This document shows positions 17,800 to 26,900 of a stretch of 64,000 nucleotides of DNA, piece by piece. Location: contig OZ025283.1 in NCBI GenBank assembly GCA_964019165.1, forward strand, positions 12,594,063-12,658,062. The letters are read 5' to 3'. The DNA comes from Mastigias papua. Lineage: Eukaryota > Cnidaria > Scyphozoa > Rhizostomeae > Mastigiidae. Numbering within the stretch: the first letter of the stretch is position 1; the number at the start of each line of letters is the position of its first letter. The translations under genes were made by a program, and so were the position numbers. The notes beneath the pieces were generated by a model. That model did no database searches and had not been told where the DNA came from. It saw only the letters and a list, made by a program, of their open reading frames with translations.

Positions 17800-18243
17800 A
17801 TGGATTCACCGAGAAAAGTTATGTCGTTTATTTACAAAAATCTATATTTATTTGATAATGATAAATATAAAGACTATGATAGAAATATAATTAAAGGCGC
17901 GTTAGCATATAAATACTTATTAGCAGTTTATTTAAATATTAAGGATATTACTGTTGATGAAATTTTAATTCTTCAAGAGGACATAGGATTAATTGGCCCA
18001 GGCAGCCATAATTGCTTAGTATCCTGTTTAGAATTTTTATGTAGTAATCGAATTTGCCATACCCATAGTATTCTACATGATTCATATGGTAGGATTTTTC
18101 AATCATATAATATAGGCCGTGGTTATAATTATATGTTTAATGTGCCTAATTGGATAAGAAAATGCCCGTTGTTCGGCCATATCACCGGTTTGTTGTATTC
18201 GATTTATTATAATATCAGATATTATCGTGAATATCAAACTTAA
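17800..18243 (+). CDS. Unrecognised 147-residue protein
   Basis: The start at 17800 follows AATATATATTATA; an ATG at 17746 would overlap the fibre gene. The sequence is compact, with GPGSHNCLVSCLEFLC, then THSILHDSYGRIFQSY and a hydrophobic PLFGHITGLLYSIYY near the C-terminus. GPG followed by a His-Asp pair recalls phospholipase A2, but the spacing and other residues do not fit, so I do not assign it. Its last 29 bases overlap the 3' end of the opposite-strand VLTF3-like gene. Confidence 0.65.
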   Translation: MDSPRKVMSFIYKNLYLFDNDKYKDYDRNIIKGALAYKYLLAVYLNIKDITVDEILILQEDIGLIGPGSHNCLVSCLEFLCSNRICHTHSILHDSYGRIFQSYNIGRGYNYMFNVPNWIRKCPLFGHITGLLYSIYYNIRYYREYQT

Positions 18244-18775
18244 ATATTTCTTTTATTTTATTCCATATGATTAAATATTCGTTTGTTTTTCTAACATTAT
18301 TCCGTATTTTAATATTATGACATTTTCCATGTTTTAAGAATTCAATATATATTTGTCTGATAACATATTTTAAATTAATTTTTTTAATCATATTATTATC
18401 TTTTTGCCATTCGATAATTTTATTACAATATTCTAAGATAATATACCTTTGATATTCGCTCATAAATATACTATATTGTTTGTTAATTTCATTCAAGGAG
18501 TTTAATATATAATATTTTCTGTGATATACACTCTGTTTCTTCTTATTATAACAATCATACGGTTGTAAATCAGCGTTGAAATAATTTATTAAACATGAAC
18601 AGGTTTTGCAGTATTTCCCATTTTCATGAACATAATAATCAATACCATTACAATTCTCACATTCATCATGTTCTTTTTTGACTTGATATTTTAATATCTT
18701 AAGATATTTATCACAATAAAGACAATAGCTTTGATCCATTTTAAGAAATTGAATATGAATGTCACGATTGCACAT
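18215..18775 (-). CDS. VLTF3-like transcription factor with zinc ribbon
   Basis: The 186-residue protein has an N-terminal zinc cluster (CLYC, CENC, CKTC). A domain then begins VYHRKYYILNSLNEINKQY and continues as helices. This matches the layout of poxvirus late transcription factor 3-like proteins of large DNA viruses: a Cys-rich start followed by a Tyr-x-Arg motif and helical body. Such factors switch on late virion genes, here possibly through the shared start box. The start at 18775 follows AATATATAATATACAT on the minus strand; Met12 is an alternative. It converges with the gene before it. The family call is moderate. Confidence 0.6.
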   Translation of the reverse strand: MCNRDIHIQFLKMDQSYCLYCDKYLKILKYQVKKEHDECENCNGIDYYVHENGKYCKTCSCLINYFNADLQPYDCYNKKKQSVYHRKYYILNSLNEINKQYSIFMSEYQRYIILEYCNKIIEWQKDNNMIKKINLKYVIRQIYIEFLKHGKCHNIKIRNNVRKTNEYLIIWNKIKEIFKFDIHDNI

Positions 18776-18789
18776 ATGTATATTATATA

Positions 18790-19974
18790 TTATATTTGTT
18801 TCTTCAATATGATCTTTTTTTTGATAAATGATCTACACTTCCCATGAGATTTATCATAGGTATTTTGATCATAAAAACTATCAAATAATGCTCGATGACA
18901 AAAGACATAACTTAAACATTTTATTGAATCATTTTTTAACATATATTCAAAATCATCTTTACTTATGATAAGAGAATATTTCTTTATAAAATATTTTAAG
19001 AATACTAATTTATCATATTTAATTATTTCTTTCATAATATCCTTTGCCACAAATGAGCAGCCTTGATCAATAAGATATTTTATAACACTGATTTTTTTAT
19101 TTTGAACAGCTAAACGACACGAGTCGTCATCAAATAATAAAATATCATTTTTATGTAAATATTTAATGCAATCTAAATCACAATATTTTACAGCGGTTAT
19201 GGCAGTATATAATTCGTAATCACACATAGATTCAACCAAAAATTTTATACAATCTAATAAATTATTTTCAATAGCCAATGAAAATGTATTATGAGTTATT
19301 TTAGATCCGTTTTCGTGAGCATATTTTAAACATTCTCGTTTACCATCCTTTAAACAACATAATGTTGCGCTTAAATCATCAAATTTTAAATGCATAATTT
19401 CATGTAAATATTTTAAGATTCTTAGATCATTATTTTTACATGCTTCATTAATCATGTCTTCATCTGTTGGACATCCGTTTTCACACGCATATTCGAGACA
19501 ACCAAAATTATTATTTTGTATAGCCTTATAAATTGTCATTTCATCCCATGGACAACCATTATCATGAGCATATTTTAAACAATGTATATAACCGTACTCA
19601 GCCGCAATATCACACACTTGCGTATTCCATGGACATTTATTATCATGTAAATATCTCATAATACCTAATGCATCAGCTTTACAAGCGTTTTCCATTGTTT
19701 TTTCATCAATTGTATCACCATTATCATGTGCGTATTTTAAGCATTGTAAATTACCATAAGCTGCTGCTATATTACAAATACCTTTTAATGAACAACATTC
19801 TTCTTTATGAACTTTTTTGAGACATTTTAAATGTCCCATTTGTGCTGCAGACTTAGAACGATTTAATGAATAATCTTGATCTTCTTGTTGGTATTTTAAC
19901 TGAATATCGAAACATTTTTTAAAATCGCCCATATTCTCTTCTTGTGTGATTTCGCAAAAATAACAACTACTCAT
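18790..19974 (-). CDS. Ankyrin-like 27-residue repeat protein (long, first)
   Basis: The 394-residue protein from 19974 has about a dozen degenerate 27-residue repeats (CLKYAHDNGCPWDEMT and variants) after a short Cys-bearing N-terminus (MSSCYFCEIT), and ends in a basic tail. I chose 19974 because the box TATATATATTATA lies just before it; the upstream ATG at 20019 would overlap the next gene. Repeats here are more diverged than in the neighbouring copy. Protein-binding and possible host-interaction roles are inferred from the repeat type only. Confidence 0.8.
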   Translation of the reverse strand: MSSCYFCEITQEENMGDFKKCFDIQLKYQQEDQDYSLNRSKSAAQMGHLKCLKKVHKEECCSLKGICNIAAAYGNLQCLKYAHDNGDTIDEKTMENACKADALGIMRYLHDNKCPWNTQVCDIAAEYGYIHCLKYAHDNGCPWDEMTIYKAIQNNNFGCLEYACENGCPTDEDMINEACKNNDLRILKYLHEIMHLKFDDLSATLCCLKDGKRECLKYAHENGSKITHNTFSLAIENNLLDCIKFLVESMCDYELYTAITAVKYCDLDCIKYLHKNDILLFDDDSCRLAVQNKKISVIKYLIDQGCSFVAKDIMKEIIKYDKLVFLKYFIKKYSLIISKDDFEYMLKNDSIKCLSYVFCHRALFDSFYDQNTYDKSHGKCRSFIKKKIILKKQI

Positions 19975-20009
19975 TATAATATATATATGGCGATATTTCT
20001 TTAAGTATT

Positions 20010-21185
20010 TTAAACGCATTTATATTTTATATATTGTAAGCAATCTTTTATTTCAATATTTCTTGGTTTGATATGTTTTAATATTTTATTTTTGTCATAA
20101 TAATAATCATTTTCAATAGCATATTTCATAATTCCATAATCTCCGTTATCTACGGCAATATAAACAATCTTTTTACTCATTGGGCAACCATTTTCATGAG
20201 CATATTTAAAGCAATCATAATGTCTATTTTTAACAGCCGTTTCTCCTACTCTCATATTCCAATGACATCCGATATTACGAAGATATTTTAAACATTCTAA
20301 TTCGCCAAATTCACAAGCGAGCAAACAGACTGTCGTTTGTCTTTTGTCTATTTTTAAACCATTTTCATAAGCATATTTTAAACAATCTAAACTTCCTTTT
20401 TTAATAGCACGATAAATTGTTCTACTTTTCCATAGACAGCCATTTTCATGAGCATATTTTAAACATTCTAATTGGTTATTACTTGCAGCCAATTCGCAAG
20501 TCAAACTATCCCAATGGAATTCGTTTTTATGAGCATATTTTAAACATTCTAAATGACCAAAAGCTGCTGCATTTAAGCAAGTGTAAAGATCTTTTGGACA
20601 ACCATTTTCACAAGCATATTTTAAACAATCTAAATGGCCATTGTTTGCAGCACTTCGGCAAACATTGTCATTCCATGGACAGTTATTTTCATGAGCGTAT
20701 TTTAAACAAGCCAATCTACCATTTAAAGCAGCTATAGCGCATGTTTCATAACCCCAAGGACATCCATTTTCATGAGCATATTTAAGACAATCTAAATGAC
20801 CATTTTGTACCGATACATTGATTGTTTCCCCGTTCCATGAACAACCGTTTTCATGAGCATATTTTAAACATTCTAATTGACCGTATTCAGCGGCTGTAGT
20901 ACAAATATCCGCCCAATCATATTTTTTAATATTTAATAAATATTTTAAACAATTCATTTGCCCATATTTTGCAGCCAAATTTAAATAATGATTTTCATTG
21001 ATCATAAAGATTTCATAATCTTCATTGCTATTTTTATCAAGACCATATTTCAAGCATTCTAAATGGCCATTTCTTATAGCTTCCTCTTCATCATTTGTTA
21101 CGCAACATTTTTTATAACCATGTTTTACAGGTATCGAATTATGATCAATAATTTTTCTCGCACTTAAACATTGTAATGAAAACAT
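20010..21185 (-). CDS. Ankyrin-like 27-residue repeat protein (long, second)
   Basis: The 391-residue protein has at least ten repeats of the form GHLDCLKYAHENGCPW in 27-residue steps, closest in sequence to the short copy at the left end. The start follows a TATATATATAAATTATAAGAG box, 39 bp inside the right inverted repeat. Together with its neighbour and the left copy it places ankyrin-like genes next to both ends of the element. The near-identical repeat units within and between genes should favour unequal recombination. Confidence 0.85.
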   Translation of the reverse strand: MFSLQCLSARKIIDHNSIPVKHGYKKCCVTNDEEEAIRNGHLECLKYGLDKNSNEDYEIFMINENHYLNLAAKYGQMNCLKYLLNIKKYDWADICTTAAEYGQLECLKYAHENGCSWNGETINVSVQNGHLDCLKYAHENGCPWGYETCAIAALNGRLACLKYAHENNCPWNDNVCRSAANNGHLDCLKYACENGCPKDLYTCLNAAAFGHLECLKYAHKNEFHWDSLTCELAASNNQLECLKYAHENGCLWKSRTIYRAIKKGSLDCLKYAYENGLKIDKRQTTVCLLACEFGELECLKYLRNIGCHWNMRVGETAVKNRHYDCFKYAHENGCPMSKKIVYIAVDNGDYGIMKYAIENDYYYDKNKILKHIKPRNIEIKDCLQYIKYKCV

Positions 21186-21223
21186 CTCTTATAATTTATA
21201 TATATATAATATTTTTTTAAGTT

Positions 21224-22894
21224 ATTTTAATCTCACACCCCATGTTACCAACCAATCAATCAATCAACAAATAACAAATGAATTAAAACCGCACGAAAAT
21301 GCTGCAAATACATAATACTATTCTTTGTGACTAAGCTAAAATGCCAATAAAATGGGTTAATTGGTATTGAAATTAAAATTGAAATTAAAATTGATGCCAA
21401 ATAATAACCCCATTTAGTAAGGTTATTTAGTAAGGCCAATGGAAAATTGCTAGTTTATAAAACAATTGACTGATTGAATGGCCACATTATTTTAGCTAAA
21501 GCTAAAATAATCTGGCCGGGTGATTCCATTATTCACGGCCGTTTAAGACTAAATTGTCTAAAACCAATAAATAACAAATAATCCATGCCCCATTAAGTAA
21601 CCCTATAAGTAAGGTTTATTTATTAACGCCAATGAAAAATGGGTTAATTAGTAAAGTCATTGGAAAATGGCTAGTTTATAAAAACAATAAAATATTTTAC
21701 CAATAAAATTATGTTATAGAATAATAGTTATTTTATATATGCTAGTGACTGAAACCAGTATCACACGACGATACATAAAGCTAACGCTTTATGTAGTATT
21801 AGCTGCGCTAATACTAATGCGTCGCGTGGTCTTGCTCGCCACTAAACCAGGTTTAACTTTGTCAAAAACCTACGGTTTTTAACTTCGTTAAACCTAGCTT
21901 AGTGGCTCGCGGGCAGTGTCTGTAACCAATAAAAGTAATTATTCTATGAAATCATAAATAAGAATTCCATAAGATAAATGGAAATATGTTTATAATAAAT
22001 ATTTCTTATGAAAACAAGGACATCATAATCCTTGATTTTTTCAATACCCCAATTTAAGAAACCAAGATTAGAGCTACCGCCCTAATTGAAAATGAAAATA
22101 AAAGAGAACAATCCATGAAACCATAAAATATGTTCCATTAATAACGAAGTGGTTTTATTATACCATAGGAAGATTTTTTTAAATTATATTAATAATTATT
22201 TCCATTGTATTTAATCCATTTATTCTAAATTAATACCATTACATTTATATCAATATTTTATTCCATTTTATTTATACTAGTCCTTTTTAATCCATTTTAT
22301 AAATCCATATTATAAATCCATTTTATAAATCCATTTTATACCCCCATTTTATAAACTCATTTTATACCCCCATTTTATAAACTCATTTTATAAAACCATT
22401 TTATAAATTCATTTTATAACTTCATTTTATAAATCCATTTTATAACTCTATTTTATAAATCCATTTTATAAATTCATTTTATACCCCCATTTTATAAATT
22501 CATTTTATAAATCCATTTTATAAATCCATTTTATAACTTCATTTTATAAATCCATTTTATAACTCTATTTTCATAACACCATTTTATAACTCTATTTTCA
22601 TAACACCAATTTATAACTTCATTTTATAAATTTATTTTATAACTCTATTTTCATAACTCCATTCTATAATTCACATTCAATTCACGCCAATCATTCCATA
22701 ATCCATTTTAATTAACTATTTTATTTTACTATTTTAATAAATCATTCTTATACCTAATTTTATAATTCTGTTATTTTACATTTATTAAATTATACCATTA
22801 TAATTTATTATAAATTATTCCATTTTTAATTTACACCCCTCTCTACCCCACTTTTACCCATTTTTGTTCCAGCTCATGCTACTATCATTATATA
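21224..22894 (-). repeat. Right terminal inverted repeat, 1,671 bp
   Basis: This is the reverse complement of 684-2354, of equal length, including the minisatellite (22288-22663), branched hairpin cluster (21743-21918) and 12-bp-stem hairpin (21480-21517). It ends ...CTATCATTATATA before TGCCATTA. No gene is seen in it. Confidence 0.95.
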
Positions 22895-22902
22895 TGCCAT
22901 TA
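22895..22902 (+). repeat. Polinton target-site duplication, right copy
   Basis: This second TGCCATTA copy is followed directly by the continuation of the 5' LTR (ACTGAGTCTTTCTC), exactly as in the 3' LTR. Confidence 0.85.
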
Positions 22903-22939
22903 ACTGAGTCTTTCTCTGAGAACCCTTTAAATCGCAACA
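22903..22939 (+). repeat. 5' LTR, right part (bases 132-168)
   Basis: It matches 27912-27948 and ends GCAACA. With 553-683 it sums to 168 bp, the length of the 3' LTR. A likely primer-binding site starts at 22941 (TGGTGACAGAGG); I cannot say which tRNA it fits. Confidence 0.9.
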
Positions 22940-22973
22940 TTGGTGACAGAGGTAACAGAGAAGTGTACCCAGA

Positions 22974-23945
22974 ATGGCAACTTTTTCAATTCAACCTGAG
23001 AAGTTTGATTCAGGCGATATTGTTTCCTGGTTTCGCCAATTCGAATGCTGCTCTACTGCCAATGCTTGGAATGAGGAGAAGCAGTTACAAGTTCTACCAG
23101 CCTTTCTAAGGGGGCCTGCTGCCGCCTATTTCCATGCTTTGCCCGACGAGGTGAAAGGCTCGTATCGGAATTTGAAAGAACAATTGCTGGCCTCCTTTTG
23201 CCCTGCTGTTGATCGCGAACGAAATTTTGCGACATTTGAACATCGCCTTCTCCGGCCAGACGAGGACCCCACTATATTTTTATGGAATTTGAAGGACTTA
23301 CTTTCAAAAGCCGATCCTTCCCTCAGCGATGCTGCACGAGAGGCCCTATTAAGCAGGCAATTTATGCGTGGTTTGCCCGAAGGCATACGGTTGAAACTCT
23401 TAGAAGCCAATCCAACGCCGTCATTGGCGGAAATGGAGAACTTCGCAAAACGTTTTCGGGCTATTCGTCAAGCAGATATCCCCACTTTGACCTTTGCCGT
23501 CAAACCGGCCGCTGGAGTTGATGACGAAAAGATGGCAAGCAAATTTCACAGCCTTCAAGACACTGTGACGCAACTTACTGCCGCAGTTACTGCTTTGACA
23601 GACCGCCATAAGCACCTTGAAGCCGCGATGTCTGCCCCTACTCCTCAGCCGCCCCACCAACCTTTCACGCGCCGTTTTACCGCTCCACGTATGCAGAACA
23701 GTGCACCAGATGGATTTCACCCCCAGACACGTCAAAATACAAGATCACGGAACAACCAAGCCCGTCGCTGCTTTAATTGTAATGGACTTGGGCATTTTGT
23801 GAATTCCTGCCCCTATACTTTACAATGTGCCCTCTGTGCGGGCTGGGGCCATGAACAACACCAATGCGCCAACAACTATGTCTGTTCCTCACAAGGCTCA
23901 TCGATGTCTGGTAAGTCTTTAAACTTCAAAGGGGTGCCTCAATAG
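22974..23945 (+). CDS. gag: gypsy Gag with two zinc knuckles
   Basis: The 323-residue Gag has a retrotransposon gag domain (FRQFECCSTANAWNEEKQ to AEMENFAKRFRAI, about residues 20-165), a helical middle and two CCHC knuckles, CFNCNGLGHFVNSC and CALCAGWGHEQHQC. It would package the RNA genome. The ATG at 22974 is the first good start after the LTR and primer site. Near its end lies TTTAAAC in phase for a -1 shift into pol. Confidence 0.92.
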   Translation: MATFSIQPEKFDSGDIVSWFRQFECCSTANAWNEEKQLQVLPAFLRGPAAAYFHALPDEVKGSYRNLKEQLLASFCPAVDRERNFATFEHRLLRPDEDPTIFLWNLKDLLSKADPSLSDAAREALLSRQFMRGLPEGIRLKLLEANPTPSLAEMENFAKRFRAIRQADIPTLTFAVKPAAGVDDEKMASKFHSLQDTVTQLTAAVTALTDRHKHLEAAMSAPTPQPPHQPFTRRFTAPRMQNSAPDGFHPQTRQNTRSRNNQARRCFNCNGLGHFVNSCPYTLQCALCAGWGHEQHQCANNYVCSSQGSSMSGKSLNFKGVPQ

Positions 23946-26900
23946 AGGGCTGGGTTGAAGGTCACCCCTGTATTTTCTCTGCTGGGTCATGCACGGCTTC
24001 GTTTCAAGCCCCCAACCAGCCACTCGTTTCTTGCCTTTTCGGGGATTTAACCTTTCCCGCCTTAATTGATACCGGGTCTATGGTCTCGTTTCTATCTCGA
24101 GACACATTTAACAAATTGCGGCCTCGGCCACTTATTCAAAACACAGTTCAGCACTGCGTTGGAATAAATGGCCTGCCTTTGCCGGTTGATGGGATTGTGC
24201 AGGCTTCTCTTACCTTTCCTGGTAATGGCGATGTTTATACCGGTAAGTTCTTAATTTCCGAAAAATTATTTTCCCCCTTGGAGTGTGTTCTTGGGTGGGA
24301 CTTTCTAACCTCCAATGGGTTGGCACTAACTAGAGAGCGCACTGGCACTTATTACTTAGTAGGTCGCCATGGGAAGACCCTCATTACCCCTAGAGATGAG
24401 GCCCCCACCTCCCTTTCTCCCCCTCGTCCTCTTACCGATAGCGTCGTTAGTAATTCCGATGTGTTTTCCCAATGCCCTTCGAGGAGTCCTGTTCCTATTA
24501 CTTTAGTGAATAGTGTTTGTTTGCCAGGTAGAACCGAAGCTTTTGTTTTAGTACACGTTCCTAAAAGTGCCAAAGATCAGCTAGGCATGATAGCACCTAT
24601 CCAGCATGACTCGTTGCCAAGCCATCTCTTAGTAGCGTATTCTGTCAACCAGGCCGTAGGTAGACAGGTAGCTCTTAGAATCATGAACACATCTAATTGT
24701 GATATTACTTTACAGGCTGGACAGCGCATAGGTGAGTATTGCCCTCTCCTTGATACCCTGTCTTCTGTGGATACACAGGGCACTCCCCTACCTAATTATG
24801 CTAAAGCATTTTCTTGCCAGCCTGCCAATAAAGTTAGTCTTATTGAAGAGCTGAAAGCGGTTATCAGTCCCTCGTTGAATGACCATGATCGTCAGGTCAT
24901 TTTAAATACGCTCCTAAAGTACGCAAATGTATTTGACGAAAGTCTTGGCTATACTGACGTGATAACTCACACAATCAATACTGGTAATACTGACCCCATA
25001 CGGCAATACCCGAGGCGATTCCCATACGCTTATAGAGATGAAGTCAACAGACAGATTTCTGACATGTTGGAACAGGGGGTTATCCAACAAAGTACTTCTC
25101 CATGGGCCTCCCCCATAGTTTTAGTAAAGAAGAAAGACGGTAACTTTCGTTTTTGTGTGGACTACCGTAAATTAAACGCTGTGACGAAACGGGATGCTCA
25201 CCCCCTCCCTAGAATTGATGACCTTTTAGATTCTCTCCAGGGATCGACCATGTTCAGTACTCTAGATCTGAGATCTGGTTATTGGCAGATAGCTATGTCA
25301 CCTGAAGATCGTGAAAAAACAGCCTTTATTACTCCTGAGGGGTTATGGGAATTTCTGAGAATGCCATTTGGTGTGTCTAATGGTTGTGCCACTTTCCAAA
25401 GGGCTATTCAAATTGTACTGTCTGGCCTTAAGTATGATACGTGTTTGTGTTATTTTGACGACATAATAATTCCATCCATAAATTTACAGCAGCACTGTGA
25501 AAGGCTTGAGTTAGTTTTAGGTCGTTTTCAGCAACATAACCTTCGTGTTAAAGCCTCTAAATGTTGTTTTGGCGCTGATAGAGTCACGTATTTAGGCCAT
25601 GTCGTTTCATCTGCTGGGATTCACACGGATCCCCACAAAATTGAAGCTGTTTCTGCTCTCGCTCCTCCCACCAATGTGCAACAAGTACGGTCATTCTTAG
25701 GTTTAGCAGGGTACTACCGTAATTTTATACCCAACTTTGCAGTCCTGTCTGCCCCTCTTGTGCAGCTTACCAAGAAAGGTTCCTCTTTTTCCTGGACTGA
25801 CTTGCAGGAGCAAGCCTTTCTGCAACTTAAATCCTTACTTTGTAGCGCACCCATTCTCGCTTATCCTCAATTTGACAAACGCTTTTTCTTGCAGACGGAT
25901 GCCTCTGATAAGGGACTGGGTGCTGTACTAACTCAATTAGATAACTCTGGTCGAGAACACGTGATATCGTATGCTAGTCGTTCACTTTTAGACCGTGAGA
26001 AATGCTATTCTACCACTGAAAAAGAAGCTTTAGCCATCATCTTTGCCATTGATCATTATCGTGTATATCTACTGGGAAGAGAATTCACCTTGATTACTGA
26101 TCATAGCGCCTTACAGTGGCTCCACTCTGTAGAGCCAAAGGGACGGCTTGCTAGGTGGGTTATGGCCCTTCAGGAATTCTCTTTTGTTGTTAAGCATCGC
26201 CCTGGTACCGCTAACCAAAACGCTGATGCTTTATCTCGCATGCCATTGCCAACATCTAGTTGTCCCCCAGTTTCCTCTGACCCCCCTATTTCACCCTTAG
26301 CTACTTATGCCACTACCATGACTCCAGGCTACAATTTACAACAAGCCCAACAAGATGATCCATACATATCCACCATTATGGAGTTAAAACTAGCTGATAT
26401 GCCCAAGCCCCCGTATTTTGTATGGGCTGGCACACCATCCTTGCGCGTATTTTGGCATTGTTGGGATGATCTTTATCTAGTTAATGGACTTCTTGTCAAA
26501 AACCTTTCTGCTAATCATTCCTTGCCACGCTATTCATTTGTCATACCTGGCCACTTGGTCCAATCGGTCATGCAAGGCCTTCATTGTAGTCCTTTTTCTG
26601 GTCATTTAGGACTCAAACGCACTCTTCTTAAGGCTAAAGAGCGGTACTTTTGGCCGCATATGACTACTCAGTTACAAGATTTCGTCAAAAATTGTCAGGT
26701 CTGTGCACAAATTAAACTGGATCCTAACCACATAAAGGCTCCCTTGCAATCTATTACCGTTAATGAGCCATTTATATTTTGGGCAATGGACTATATGGGT
26801 CCCTTGCCTGAAACCACACAAGGGAACAAACATTTGCTGGTTATTATGGATCATTTCACCAAATGGTGTGAGGTGTTTCCTACCAAAGACCAAAAAGCTA

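Larger units (their letters stand above)
684..22894 (+). mobile_element. Polinton/Maverick (adintovirus-like) element, 22.2 kb
   Basis: This self-synthesising DNA transposon or endogenous virus-like element is identified by its hallmark genes: protein-primed PolB, retroviral-type integrase, FtsK/A32-type ATPase, adenain-like protease, hexon-like and penton-like capsid proteins. It is bounded by 1,671-bp terminal inverted repeats and a target duplication. It is AT-rich and unlike the host and retrotransposon in composition. Genes are packed with short AT-rich spacers. The equal length of the inverted repeats, the clean target duplication and mostly intact genes point to recent insertion. Features beyond the usual core are the phospholipase-integrase fusion, fibre-like protein, lectin-like protein, VLTF3-like protein and three ankyrin-like genes. 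Whether it still forms particles cannot be told from sequence. Confidence 0.95.

Noticed and set aside
17800..18243. Second phospholipase A2
   Set aside because: GPG and His-Asp are present, but spacing and surrounding residues do not fit the family.
19975..20019. Upstream ATG for the first long ankyrin-like gene
   Set aside because: It overlaps the next gene and precedes the start box.
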